Below, one piece after another: positions 20,833 through 33,480 of a stretch of 64,000 nucleotides of DNA; the stretch's first letter is position 1, and each line of letters opens with the position of its first letter. The stretch covers positions 47,117,228 to 47,181,227 of the forward strand of contig CM055901.1 in assembly GCA_029582155.1 (NCBI GenBank), written 5' to 3'. Position numbers and translations under genes: made by a program. This DNA is from Panopea generosa. Taxonomy: Eukaryota; Mollusca; Bivalvia; Adapedonta; Hiatellidae. A model generated the notes under the pieces. The model was not told the origin of the DNA. It saw nothing but the letters and a program-made list of their open reading frames with translations, and made no database searches.

Positions 20833-23800
20833 GATATTGAGAGGCTTCGTAGTTATTTTGAAACTACCAGTAATTCTTTTCTTTTTTTTGGAATATTCCT
20901 ATTTTAATATTCAACATTTAAACACTATAAACCAGCAACAGAACGTGAGCAGACTTTCATGTAAAATGAACCTGGCATGACATCACCAGTAATCAAAACA
21001 TTAAATCAAAACTTTATAACAACAGAATCAACTATTAGTGCAGGGGTCAACACATGGAGACATTAGAACTTTCTTTGAAACAAGCTTTACCTATTCATTT
21101 TTTTTGCCAATTTAAAATGCATTAATAATCTGAGAGGTAATTAGATTAGAAACACACACCGGACTACTTGTTAAAGAGCCATGCTGAATTTTATATAAAG
21201 CAAATCTAGTTGTGGGTCAACCAAGTAATCCTCAATCATGATATTTTCACATAGCTAAAATAATTCAATCAAACTACCAAACACAAACCTTACATTGCTA
21301 TCATACATGATAAAAAAGTTTTTCTTTCAAATATAGGTAAAACAAACATTGACTTTCATCAGTCCCTGTCAATTTTCAAAAACTAAACACAATTTAAAGA
21401 CTTAATGTAGAGTCAGAAGTCACACTTTTTGTAATAAAGTCCAATGAAAATAACTCGGACAAAAAGACAATATGCACATCTGTACTTGGTAATGATGCAT
21501 CCTAGCAAGTTTCATAAAATTCCAAGCAGAGGTGTTATAGAGAAATAGCCTGGACAAAAACTAGGGGATGCACAGAGGGACAAACCATAATTAACCAACT
21601 TATAAGGTATCAGTTAACACTAATTAATGTCTTGACTGATTTCATAGCAGCTTATACAATAGTTCATAAATATGCATTCGTACTCAGTCGAGTGAACATG
21701 TAAATAATCAAAGCACTGTAGTGCTGATGGGGGCGGAGCATATAAGATGTAAAATGTCGCTATTGTTTTAGACAAACAGGTCAGTTTGCATACGTTGAAG
21801 TAGAATAATCCCGATTACCTTTGATTCTTATACATGGTACAGAATCTACATGTTATATGCTTAACGTTGACTCTTTTCTCGAATATGTCAGAAACGTAAC
21901 TGAATGGTTTGCCTTTGAAAGTGTATTTCTCCTATAGTAAGAATATTAACTTTTAAATTTGGCAAATGTCCAACTTCAAGATATTAGTTCAACTCAATGA
22001 TATGAGATTTGTATCTTCAACTCAACTCGTGATATTTTCAGAGATGTCATGCTTTCTATCATAAACAGTATATATAAAATAGCAAAGTACTCTGAATCTA
22101 GCACGATGAATTCCACTTTGAGTCTTTATTGATTTCTCTAGCGCAACAGTGAAATAATTCGTTTAAAAGACGAAAAGTAGAAATGTTTATGTCGACATTG
22201 ATAATTGATATATATGCTCTCCTGTATGATTTGGAGGAAATAAAGATATATATATATATTTATATTTTCTAGGGCCCTATATCACCCCGTAAACGGAACC
22301 GCACTAACCAAAATGTTATGGCGCCGATTTATAGACACATCTGGATGTTTGCGTATTTTCGCTACGGAAACACAAATGCTTTAACTCTTATCTGTTAAAG
22401 TAGAAATTATCTACCGTTCCAATTATTGGAAATATGTGAAATATTTACTAAATAATAAAAAACAGCACTGACATTATTCATAACTCGATCAATATCGAAT
22501 TCTTTTTAGGAATACAAGTCTATTTTTAAACATTTGGGAGAAACCGCAAGTCACATGATCGACATTAGCATATCTCTATTTTTAGAATGAGTATTGACTG
22601 TTTATTGACAAAAGCAAGGAGTATAGTTCCTTGGCATAAGGGACATATCTAGAAAAGTTTCGTTACCGTACGCATTTTTAAAATGATAGAAAAATATACG
22701 ACTCTTTCAATGTGCATGTTGGCGATATAGTTCGTGACCTGGAATTTGATTTACAAGATGGCGTAATCTTTTGGTTCAGCGCGTCTGTATTCATGCGCTT
22801 TCATTCCTTTGTGCTGATTAATGCTACAGAATATAAACTTGGAATTTATACGATACGTAATTGTTTATAGGTATAAATCGTCGCTGTATGTTATAATATT
22901 AATATTTTCGTTGAAATAGGTGAATCTACTGTTTATAGTGAGTTCGAGAGCTTATCAGGTGGAACTATTTGATAAGTGGTTGTTAGGTCTGCATTAACAC
23001 GAAACACGGTTGTAGATTTGCGGTATTGAAAATAAAATCATGTTAGCTCTGAGAGCGGCTGCTAAAGCACCGCCCCCAATAAAAAATATAAAGGGTTTGA
23101 CATTATGCAATTTTTTTTCTGTACAATTTACATCAAACCAAAGACCCATCTCTTGGTTGTCAAATTGAGGATGAAGTCAATTAAGTAAGCCAATTAAATA
23201 CTATCCCTGAGGACTTTAGAAGGAGAGATTATAAGGGGACAAAGCATCTCTGAACCAAATTTTGTCTTGTCTTAACTTAATGAATATCATAAATAGATTT
23301 ACAGTAACTATCATAATTATTAGCTGGCCAATCTTGTAGAGTGATAGCACTGTTTTATATTTTTAGATTCATCTACACAAGATTATTGAATCTTGTACAG
23401 TGGTAGCACAGGTTTATATTTTTGGATTCATCTTATCCCCTGTTTATATTTTTGCATTCATCTAGACAAGAACAAAACTGGTCAAATAAAATGAACTATT
23501 TGACCACTTATTCCTTCAAAATGAACTATTAACCACTTATTCTGTCAAAACTTATCTATTTCGGTTACCGAATCAATAGTTCAAACAAAATGGTATCTCC
23601 GATCGTAACTGAACATTGCTTTCCGTCACTAAAAACAGCAGTTACTATTAAAGACACTACTATTCTCTACATCCAGTTAATTAAAACTGACACTAAAATA
23701 TAATTTTTCAATGCTGAAATACGTATACTGAACCATTATCTAAACCTAATATGTGTGTCTAAATAATGACATCACATTATTTATGAATTGATGCTGATGA

Positions 23801-24000
23801 CTTCACATTGTTTTGGTCAAGCTCAGATCCAGGAGGTAGCAACAAAATTAAACTCAATAGTTCCCTGCTTTGGGTCAATAGTCATTTTCTTTGGATAATG
23901 TGGAGATTTAGTAACTCTTAACTTTAACAATAGTGAAAAAGTAAATTACAGCTTTTAAAATTAAATTACAGCAACATTAGCGCAATACCTCTTACACATG
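20833..24000. other. Mostly unassigned, intron-like DNA
   Basis: It contains scraps of old core repeats (21440-21590, CCAATGAAAATAACTCGGAC). The block 21700-23080 is somewhat richer in CG. At its left edge is GGGGGCGGAGCATATAAG (21729-21746), and near its right edge the inverted GCACCGCCCCCAAT (23067-23080). These could be promoter-like motifs or eroded ends of an unknown element. No exon was found. A short imperfect tandem repeat lies at 23330-23465 (GTTTATATTTTTGGATTCAT). Confidence 0.35.
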
Positions 24001-24004
24001 AATA

Positions 24005-24060
<56 letters not shown>
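24001..24060. repeat. (TA)n microsatellite
   Basis: About 60 bp of TA dinucleotides interrupted once by TACATA. Confidence 0.95.
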
Positions 24061-24063
<3 letters not shown>

Positions 24064-25289
24064 ATAGTGGTGATGAAGATAAGCTGTTTTTAAATACCTT
24101 TTGTTACAACATTACAACTCAGATGTTGAGTAGAATTTACTTTTAGAATAGTTTATACATGGAATTTACCTCATCAACAAATGACAGTTAACTACACAAG
24201 TTCTTAAAATGTGTTTTTTGTCAATAAAATATAAATCTGCATATTTAGAGACCCATATTCCCTGCAACAACAGACATGAACAATTCACAGAATATCAAAA
24301 TGTTTGCATATTTTTTGCAGTACAAAAAGTTTTATTTGACTCTGCAGCGGGAATAGATAATAGTATATTTGATACAGTATTAATAATACATTAGATAACA
24401 GATTTTATATCAGGCCATCAGACTATTTACTGGAGTAACAATACATCATATCAATGAAATATTGTTTATGTGAACAATAATATTTGCCTGACTCAGATTT
24501 CTAGAAAGAAAAACATTTCAGGACAACAAAGGGCGAAAGTTCATTATTAGCCTCAGGCAAGTTCAATTAAAGCTGACCTCATAAAGTTTGTTATAATTGG
24601 TGGGAAAAGATTAATAAGTATATAAATTTGTAATTAGGTAAAAAATAAATGTCTTTCCAGTAACTTATTCCTCGCTAACCGTAACTTTTTTTCATGGGAG
24701 ACAACGCCATTTTGTATTCGAGATGATAATTATATTATTTTATCAAGACAACGTCATTCCTGTTTCACATTTTTATTCCATTAGCATTTTCCACTCTGGT
24801 TGCTTTGCAATGTAAAAGATGCGCAATGCTACTACACATCCAACATGGTAACCGAATACTTGTTAGTGGTAAAATTAAATGATTGCGGCCACCAGAGAGA
24901 AACAAAAGCAATTAAAAGTATCAGAAGTGCAACAGAAAGGTTTTTGTAACCATGTCATAATTCTTATAATATTTTTTATTTAAAATAATTAATATTATAC
25001 CATATTGCTATATTAGAAGTGTCTGTTAAAAAAGTAATTAATACAGATATTACGAGTAGATAAATAATCAATTGTATATAAGCAATCCTAAGTTTTATCA
25101 AAGTGTCCAAGTAGATTAGCTTATAGTCATATGGGTGTCACATGTTATACATCCTGGACTGGAAGGAAATATTAGTGCCAGAATGTTTGCGTAGTAGTTC
25201 TGTCACAAATTGGGTACATCCTGTATAATGTAAATGACAAGTTGTTGGAGTGATGGGTATTATTCTATAGTAGATAGTGAATGGAACTG

Positions 25290-25545
25290 ACCAATAAAAG
25301 AAAGGATAAATTAGGTTGATTAGGGAGTTTAAAGATTATGAGAGATACTAGGAGGAGCTGGAGAAGAAAGATTGTGAAATATGAAAGTATGCAGGTAGTA
25401 AGGGAAGAGGTTGAAAGGGAAGTAAGAAAACGGAGATTTAATATTAAGGTAGTTAGGAAATAGGAAACAAGGAGAAACAAAGGAAAAAAGAAACGTAAGA
25501 AGTAAAGGAGAATTAAAGAAGTTAAAGTGAATTGTAAGATATGAA
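25290..25545 (+). repeat. Purine-rich, strand-asymmetric tract
   Basis: For about 250 bp the plus strand is strongly enriched in A and G (GGAGGAGCTGGAGAAGAAAG; GGAAACAAGGAGAAACAAAG). The 71-codon minus-strand frame is the pyrimidine reading of this bias, and a 40-codon plus-strand frame is Arg/Lys-rich. I regard both as compositional. Confidence 0.55.
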
Positions 25546-26266
25546 CTAGATGATATTTAAGATAATGTAAATTGGATATAAGTATTGTAGTAATTTAATA
25601 AACATTCCCTGAAATGATAACATGAATATACAGCCGATCACAGTTTTCTTTCAGTGTTTGGTAATATTCATCAAATGAAAAGTTGCTGCTGCTAGAAAAA
25701 ACTTTTCCAAAATTTTATTTTAAGTATTCGATAAAAAAAAGAATATAAATGACTCCTGTTAAAAGTAAATAAAAAAATAAATTATACTAAATTTTATGGT
25801 ATACTATGATTGTGTTATATTTTAAACATTTCTAATAACCAACTTTTGAGTGAGAATGATGCTGTTGTGTATCAAATTACATAATGCTTTACATGCATTT
25901 TATAGTAACCATTCATAACTTTAACTAAATGTGAACGTCACTACAAAAGTATAAGCATGGTGATAGTGACATTAGGGGAAAAAAATCTTTTTTAAAAAGA
26001 ATATAATTATTATTAATAAGACTTATTAATAAGACTTAAAATTCGTAAAATGATGTAAGAAAAACACTAAATGAATTTCCTGATTTTTTTCGCAACTTCA
26101 AATTTTATACTTACAAGTGTGTAAACTTAGAAATGTTATGAAACGATCCTGTGTGACTATTGTTGTTTTTTATGAATTACTTCCATTCTTGACTAAAATT
26201 TAATATTTTCATTTTCACTAAAACTTAACAAATACAAAATTTGATAGAAAATTAGAAGTGACTTAC

Positions 26267-26331
26267 CAGACCCAAGAGTGCCTTCGTCGCTCTGCTGGAT
26301 TAATAGGTGCGGGAACCAACAACGACATCAT
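26267..26331 (-). CDS. Candidate PDE4-like 5'-terminal coding exon
   Basis: On the minus strand two adjacent ATG codons (26331-26326) open a frame of 21 codons plus two bases, ending at a strong donor, GGGTCTG^GTAAGT. The peptide begins MMSLLVPAPINP and ends AERRRHSWV, and the split codon TG+N would give Cys or Trp. PDE4 long isoforms start with short unique exons. Human PDE4D3 has RRHSWIC at this point, with the serine in a PKA site, and the next exon follows almost directly. The match of basic-HSW plus splice position is the whole evidence. If right, this is an alternative first exon of a cAMP phosphodiesterase on the minus strand, with the UCR1 and catalytic exons outside the window to the left. 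The codon use is far more GC-rich than its surroundings. Confidence 0.5.
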
Positions 26332-26696
26332 TTTTACAGACTGATTTTTTCCCCCAATTAGGCGCAATTTTATATCCAAAAGAATAAACGAACAATTCCG
26401 ATATCTTGACACTTAAATCTCATAAACACTTCACTTGCTCCTGGAGATCATCTTGGTCATGCCTCCCTGGCACCAAAAATTATTTGCAGGCAACAGTAAC
26501 TGCATCTCAACATTGAAGTTTATTATTTATCTTACTTCATAAATATTAAACATAATGGAGTAAAAATGCCAATTGGATATAATTTCTTAAGAGTTCCAAT
26601 GCTGCTCCACAGATGGTTTATAATTCTGAAGCACACTCAATACTCTTATGCTGTTATAAGCAATATCACAAAAAATCTCTGCATGGTTATGCGGCT
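26332..26696 (-). other. Possible 5' UTR and promoter side of the PDE4-like exon
   Basis: The sequence upstream of the ATGs (minus strand) has no TATA box in an obvious place. There is no upstream coding signal and no recognised repeat. The assignment is positional only. Confidence 0.25.
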
Positions 26697-26862
26697 AATT
26701 ACAGCCAATAAAACTCTCACACAATGTCCAGATAGCTCCTCATTAATCATAAAATGCTTTTTAAAAGAAATCAAAAGAACAAACAATTACAGCCAATAAA
26801 CATTTCACATAATGTCCAGAGCTTCTCATTAATCATAAAATGCTTTTTAAAATGAATTGAAA
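26697..26862 (+). repeat. Tandem duplication of about 96 bp
   Basis: ATTACAGCCAATAAAACTCT and ATTACAGCCAATAAACATTT each start a unit containing CACAxAATGTCCAGA and TCATTAATCATAAAATGCTT. The two copies differ at a few percent of sites. Confidence 0.8.
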
Positions 26863-28227
26863 GTACATAAAGTGGCAACCAGGAAATTGTTTCAATTATT
26901 TGCTGCTGGTAGCTATAATTTTCTAGTTTCCTTCTTTATTAATTCCAAAATTTTCAATTCATTATTTTTTTTAGAATAATCATCTTCCTTAAAACATTCC
27001 CTGACAGGCGTTTTTTGCCAATCAAATCAATGTTACAACAGCTTTCTGTCCATTTCAAGTTCTGCAGCTCCCTCCATTTTTTAAAAACAAGTTATCTTTC
27101 TTCAATCACTCTTGTTTGCATCTAAATATATTTGGGTCTTTACAACCATGTCTTTGACAATCAGAGAAGATAATTTACAACTGATGTTACGTTATTTTTA
27201 ATCGAGATATTGATACAGTTCTTACATATCCAGACCAAACAAGCGACTAAATTGCTGCTTTATCATATATTAAATTTCAGTTTTGAAAATGCAACATTTA
27301 GAGATTGGCAGCTAACATTATTCCCATTTTCGGTAATCAGTTTTCAAATTTTGTCATTTTAAGTTTTCAAGTAATCCTCGGAACAATATATCTTTCCAAA
27401 CTAATTCCTACTGATTTTAAGTTTAAACAATATTTGTATGTAAGAGTTCTATATTCAATTATTACATAAGTTCTTGTAACGGGAACTGTCAGAACAATTA
27501 CTGGTAATGTCCGTTGCCTTTCTAAGAAAAAAATAATTCACTCAAATATTAATTAATTAAGATTTAACCAATATCACAAAATCATTCACAGATTTGTATT
27601 AAGCAAAGTGTTTCTAAAAAAACAAACTTCTCAAATTAATATTCATAATGTTGCTATAAGTGAAAAGAGCTTGCCATTTGTTGAGGTACAGAATACTTTA
27701 TTGATCTCCAATAACCTTTTTCAACTTCATAACTTTGGACGAATATTCTAATTTGATTTAGCAAGTAAAAAAAAAGACAGTTATGGACATTTGATATTTC
27801 ATATGTCAACATCATGACTAAGTAAACACAGAAAAACATCTGACCAGCTGCTGCTGCAAGAATCAGTTCATGTGATACTGTCATACACTGTACAGCTGCA
27901 GTGTAATAAAACATTCTTTGTGCAGGTGGGTCCAAGCAATTTTGATTGAAAGCTCTGATGAAGATTTCTGATGAATCCATGATAACAAAAAACATTATCA
28001 AGCACCAGACAGAAATTTTTCAGCCGGCTGGGACTCAAACTTGATTACAGTGCAAAACGGCAATTTTTTTATTTATTTACTGCGCTGTACAGACAACCAC
28101 AAGGAGATATCGGCAGTGCTTTTTAGATAATTTAAGTTACAACAGCAAGAAATAAGCAAGAGCAAATCATATAGTAAAACACCTACAAATGGAATATATA
28201 TTTTCAGAAAAAGTTTATAAGTCTGTA
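26863..28227. other. Unassigned stretch containing a doubtful 115-codon minus-strand frame
   Basis: The frame at 27654-28001 (minus) has no recognised motif, a mixed hydrophobic and polar composition and no supporting splice sites. It is more likely chance than a gene. Nothing else was recognised. Confidence 0.3.
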
Positions 28228-28229
28228 TA

Positions 28230-29103
28230 CACTGCCGTCCTGTTATAACGCGGTCCGATATAATGCAAATTCCGTTATAACGTGGTTTTTGCTTGGCTCA
28301 CATTTTTTCAGCGGGGAGGGGAGGGAGTCGTGATATAAAAATTGAAAATCTGCGCGAATGATCAAATGACAACTAAACAATAGATCGTTGACATGTTTTG
28401 ATTTGATAATCGCTCATCTTCTACTCACCAATTAGCCTTGATTATAACAAACTGTTATAACCATTACCTCATGGTGGTTTAAAGGATAGTTTAAGTGATT
28501 GATTCTTGCCAGCATTGACTATTAACAGTTTGTAATAACCCAGAGTGCTTCAATTAATGCTGACATGCACCAAACACGGAAGCCATATGCAAACTTTGTT
28601 ATTATCTAGTGATCACGTGATCAAGCAACAAAGCTGTTGACAGGTAATAATATATTGCGGGTATCTTATCGGATCGTAAACATAAACTTATTTTTATTAT
28701 TTTATTGTTGTAAATACTTCAGATATATATTTTTAATATTTTAACAATAATTGTGTTGAGTTTATATTGAAGCACGACTTTTTATATAGACACCATTTTT
28801 TCTTTTTCCGGGTTAAATGGAAATGGCTGCCAATTTTAGATTGACCAAAACACAAAAACGTTTTTCTTTCTTTTCTTTTTTTGTATTAATTATATACATT
28901 TCTAAGTGTACCTGTTGTAACCAAATACGCGTTGTATCATATTACAATGCAAACAATACCATTCACTTAGAGTCGGACAGCACGATAGGTGTGAATAACC
29001 GACATTGATTTTTTTCGAGGTAATTATCACTATAACGCGGTTCGCTTAAAACGCGGTTTCGTTTTGTGGACCCCAACAACCGCGTTATCACGAGACCTGA
29101 GTG
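28230..29103. mobile_element. Pogo/Tc1-like non-autonomous element, 874 bp, TA-flanked
   Basis: The left end CACTGCCGTCCTGTTATAAC and the right end (reverse complement) CACTCAGGTCTCGTGATAAC continue into GCGGT on both sides. TA dinucleotides flank the element (28228-28229, 29104-29105). Subterminal repeats of TATAACGCGG occur near both ends. A related copy is at 37268-38129. Both keep a 60-80 codon frame (28817-29008 here) starting near MAANF with a hydrophobic stretch and a CNQIRxVSYYNANNT block. Differences between the copies are mostly amino-acid-changing, so selection on a protein is not indicated. No DDE core is present. Confidence 0.75.
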
Positions 29104-29159
29104 TATATATTTTTGAATGGGGTTTAGTGCCATTTCTACATACTTAGGTTATATATAAA

Positions 29160-29274
29160 TTTATGGCATATCCAGTACTATTGGTGAAAGAATACCTCTA
29201 CTCAGAAACCATCAGCCTCCTACTAGTAACTTTCCCACAAAGACCTGGGCTTGACTCTACACCCTCAGCAATGA
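29160..29274 (-). mobile_element. tRNA-derived SINE, family 4, split by another SINE
   Basis: GGCATATCCAGTACTATTGG, GTGAAAGAATACCTCTACTC and the reversed box B region TGGGCTTGACTCTACACC match the family. The rest of the head is interrupted by the family 2 SINE inserted at 29275. Confidence 0.6.
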
Positions 29275-29568
29275 TTGATTGATTGATTGATTGAATATTT
29301 AGCATCATTTTTATGCCATCGAGGGCTAACAGATGATCATTTAATCTAACCACTGTTTCCTGGGATCCTGAAAGTTTAACTCAAGCACACTCGATCTTCG
29401 CAAGTAACTGATAATTTCCCCACTTGAATCAGAGGTGAGAGATGAATAATAATGAGACACAATGTCATTTAAAAATCATCAAGGAGACTGCTGTCGGGTG
29501 GGGATAAGAACTCACGACCCTTGGATGTAAAGTTAGATGCATAACCGACTGAGCTAATTGGGGCTGGC
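29275..29568 (-). mobile_element. tRNA-derived SINE, family 2, with 13-bp target duplication
   Basis: Read in reverse, the head is GCCCCAATTAGCTCAGTCGG with a box B-like element, and the body matches 926-1205. The tail is a TTGA repeat (ATTGATTGATTGATTGA on the plus strand). The exact direct repeats CCCTCAGCAATGA at 29262-29274 and 29569-29581 flank it. It has jumped into an older family 4 SINE. Confidence 0.85.
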
Positions 29569-29711
29569 CCCTCAGCAATGAAAAGTTGATCATAATACAG
29601 CACAATAAACATATGAAGTTCTATAAAATACAATCACAAATATTTGAAGCAATATTTGGTAGGAGACAATGACTTGATCCTTCAATATAAAAGCAAAAGC
29701 AGATGAAAGAA

Positions 29712-29992
29712 CTATAAACCACAGCGGTGGTGTACAGGTATAGGTCATGGGTTCGATCCCCTGCAGGGTCATACCAAAGACTTGAAAAATGGGACTAGAA
29801 ACTTCCTTGCTTGGTGCTCAGCATTTAGAAGATAGTTCTAGGTCTGATGTCAGTATAATGTGACTAGGTGAAATATCATACCAAGTATCTGTGGCATGAT
29901 ACTCCAGCGAGACAGCACTCAGAATACTATCTCAGGTAGACAATGTCACAATATGACCGAAAATTGAAAGCAATGCTAAACACCATACAACA
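29712..29992 (+). mobile_element. tRNA-derived SINE, family 1
   Basis: Box B GGGTTCGATCCCC is intact. The body phrases ACCAAAGACTTGAAAAATGG, TGGCATGATACTCCAGCGAG and the tail GCTAAACACCATACAACAAC match 15079-15373. The box A region is altered by a short deletion. Confidence 0.8.
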
Positions 29993-30884
29993 ACAACTAC
30001 AAAAGAACTGTGGCTTGGAAGATAAGGTAATGTGCTTTAAATATAAAAAGAAAGAATCTGCAGGGTTATTCTATTGTAGTTCGGGATATTCTTTTGTAGT
30101 TCATCTTATTCCATTGTAGTTAGAGTGAAAAACATCTAGAAAGTCCCTGTGAAGAGACAAACATAAAACAGTAGAATATTATTCCTCTACAATCATTTCA
30201 CTGGCATCTCCTTCATTCTTGGGCTGAAGTAACACGGAGCACATTTAAGAGGTGAGAAAGATGTCTGCCACTAATCTGGATAAACTACAAAACACCAAGA
30301 CAGAATACTGGAATAATGGCAAAATGCATGATGGAATGTAAATTGCATCCTTAAAGATGCCTTATATGAAAAAAAATGCTTTCAATTTGCTTTTTAAAAA
30401 TAATGCTGTGAAATTGTGAAGTAATCACTTTATTTATTGACTGGGGTAAAAGCTCAGAAAACTATCTATCTAACAAAGCAGAGATTCCCTCCGGCATTTG
30501 GACATTTATGTAATAGTGTTTTAGTTTCACTTCATTTGCTGACTGTATCAAAATTATTGCTTTTTAACGGGTTTTTGTCATTCATGTGATACATTTATTG
30601 TCTTTACTAGGTCATGTATAATGACAATCAATTTGGTAATTTATCAATGTGAACTGTTTAGCAATACAAATCATTTTCTTGACAGTCTTATACAGTTTAT
30701 TATGTAAATGTCTACAACAAGGAAAGGAGTTACATTCACACAACAAATAGGAAAAAGGGTTCCTATTATAATGCCAACCACCACTTTTCTTTCACAGCAT
30801 TTCTGTATTTCAATACATTATGTTTATAAAGCAACCAGTTCTAGAAATGTTGGAGAATGTTGTACAACCTCTTTCAATTATTCT
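29993..30884. other. Unassigned stretch
   Basis: It contains a short imperfect triplet of ATTCTATTGTAGTT-like units at 30068-30122. No gene was recognised. The 60-codon frame 30708-30890 runs into the next array and is not called. Confidence 0.5.
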
Positions 30885-32230
30885 CAGTAGAACCACCACA
30901 CCAACAAACTCATTGGTGCCTGAGATGTAAGGGTCTTGATAGATTTATCTCAGTAGAACCACCACACCAACAAACTCAGTGCTGCCTGAGATGTAAGGGG
31001 TCTTGACAGATTTATCTCAGTAGAACCACCATGCCAACAAACTCATTTATCTCAGTAGAACCACCACACCAACAAACTCAGTGGTGCCTGAGATGTAAGG
31101 GGTCTTGATAGATTTATCTCAGTAGAACCACCACACCAACAAACTCATTGGTGCCTGAGATGTAAGGGTCTTGATAGATTTATCTCAGTAGAACCACCAA
31201 GCCAACAAACTCAGTGGTGCCAGAGATGTAAGGGGTCTTGATAGATTTATCTCAGTAAAACCACCACACCAACAAACTCAGTGGTGCCTGAGATGTAAGG
31301 GGTCTTGATAGATTTATCTCAGTAGAACCACCACACCAACAAACTCATTGGTGCCTGAGATGTAAGGGTCTTGTTAGATTTATCTCAGTAGAACCACCAC
31401 GCCAACAAACTCATTGGTGCCTGAGATGTAAGGGTCTTGATAGATTTATCTCAGTAGAACCACCACACCAACAAACTCAGTGGTGCCTGAGATGTAAGGG
31501 GTCTTGATAGATTTATCTCAGTAGAACCACCATGCCAACAAACTCATTGGTGCCTGAGATGTAAGGGTCTTGATAGATTTAACTCAGCAGAACCACCACA
31601 CTAACAAACTCAGTGGTGCCTGAGATGTAAGGGGTCTTGATAGATTTATCTCAGTAGAACCACCACACCAGCAAACTCAGTGGTGCCTGAGATGTAAGGG
31701 GTCTTGATAGATTTATCTCAGTAGAACCAGCACACCAGTAAACTCAGTGGTGCCTGAGATGTAAGGGTCTTGATAGATTTATCTCAGTAGAACCACCACA
31801 GCAACAAACTCAGTGGTGCCTGAAATGTTAGGGGTCTTGATAGATTTATCTCAGTAGAACCACCACACCAACAAATTCATTGGTGCCAGAGATGTAAGGG
31901 TCTTGATAGATTTATCTCAGTAGAACCACCACACCAACAAACTCAGTGGCGCCTGAGATGTAAGGGTCTTGATAGATATATCTCAGTAGAACCACCACAC
32001 CAACAAACTCAGTTGTGCCTGAGATGTAAGGGGTTTTGATAGATTTATCTCAGTAGAACCACTACACCAACAAAGTCAGTAACAGGTGTCTGAGATGTAA
32101 GGGGTCTTGATAGATTTATCTCAGTAGAACCACCACACCAACAAACTCAGTCACAGGTGCTTGAGATGTAACAAACTTAGTGGTGCCCGAGATGTAAGGG
32201 GTCTTGATAGATTTATCTCAGAAGAACCAC
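30885..32230 (+). repeat. Minisatellite, 66-67-bp unit, about 20 copies, self-complementary
   Basis: The unit reads TCTCAGTAGAACCACCACAC, CAACAAACTCAGTGGTGCCT, GAGATGTAAGGGGTCTTGAT, AGATTTA. TCTCAG pairs with CTGAGA and CCACCAC with GTGGTG, so each unit can form a hairpin with a 13-base loop. Some units are shortened or carry insertions (31045, 32080, 32160). Confidence 0.9.
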
Positions 32231-32559
32231 CATAGCCCCTTATACTGCTGAATATCCCTGTTAATCATAATGCAATGATGACAAGCCTTAACTTGCAGAC
32301 TGGAATGGTACAAGGAATCAATATTTGATATGTAGCATTTACATATGATCAATGGTGAGGTGAATATTTCATGAGATCTGTAGTTGTCTAACCTACAGAA
32401 GCAAAGTAATCCAGTCTACAGGCCATGTAGACATATTACATATATATTAAATTATATTACTATAGCCTACACCTTTGGGCACCAGCTCCATCAAATAATT
32501 ATTTGTATAAATTCCTTAGTTTAAACCAATTTATTTTACAATGAGTGTGAAACAATTTC

Positions 32560-32770
32560 TTGAGACAAATACACTCGATATCTTCCTGTTCTCCCCATAT
32601 GAAGATAAAGATATTTGTTCAAAGCTTTGACTGGGGATCAAGCCCAGGACCCATCAATTCTGAAATCTTGACTACAATACTCTTCTACTAAGCCACACGC
32701 CCCACATGAAATTAGTTGCCCTCAATGGTATAAAAATGATGCTAAATATTCATTCAATCAATCATAAAGC
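32560..32770 (-). mobile_element. tRNA-headed SINE-like fragment followed by a family 2 tail
   Basis: The minus strand gives GGCTTAGTAGAAGAGTATTG (box A-like) and GGGCTTGATCCCCAGTC (box B-like). To its right, on the plus strand, lies a family 2 SINE 3' end (CAATGGTATAAAAATGATGC then AATATTCATTCAATCAATC). It is probably two old insertions side by side. Confidence 0.5.
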
Positions 32771-33148
32771 TAGACCTACTTGGCAAGGAGATATGGTCAA
32801 ACACCTAGTTAAGTACATTAGTGACATCGATTACAAAAATACAATGTAAAAACAATAATGCTTGCTACAAAGCAATGGAATGAATAGGACACAGCTATAG
32901 AATATATGAAATGAATATTGATAATGCAATAACCAAGATTTATGATAATTTGTCCCAGTAAGACAAACAGGAAATAGAGATAAAACACACATTGTGGCAA
33001 AGCCATCTGATTCTCGCTTCCCTTTTTCGATAATTATTGATAAGTGCATAATGAAAACGTGATTAAGCAAGATTCAATAAAACAGAGTTGTTCTTTGTCA
33101 CATTGACCATGACCTTGAGTTTTAACTATTCACCCCAAACATTTTAAG

Positions 33149-33480
33149 GAAGAGGGCCACAATGGCCTTAAACCGGTCACATATGACATAAGAGTACATG
33201 CCATACTTAGCAATTTCTTATCTTTCAAGGGCCATGACTCATATAAATTATCAAAATTATTAAAGAGCATCAGAGGTTTTTATGGTTATATATATATATA
33301 CATATATACATATATACATATATACATATATATATACATACCACATGTGAGTTTGGTCCAAATTCAATGTTAGATAATTATGCACTTAGGGCAAACATAC
33401 GATTAAGCAATCTTTGATTATGCAAGTAAAGGGCTATAACTCCTTATCAGATTTTTGTCAGTTAAAGAACTTGAATGTAA
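33149..33480 (+). repeat. Eroded ACAAGAG-type element, family B-like 5' end
   Basis: It opens with GAAGAGGGCCACAATGGCCT then TTAAACCGGTCACAT, as in the family B element at 46825. A degenerate core follows with AAGGGCCATGACTC and AAGGGCTATAACTC, and an embedded TATA/CATATA microsatellite at about 33284-33343. No 3' hairpin is found. Confidence 0.6.

Noticed and set aside
27654-28001. 115-codon minus-strand frame
   Set aside because: No recognisable domain, no conserved motif, no splice or promoter support; the composition is like the surrounding DNA.
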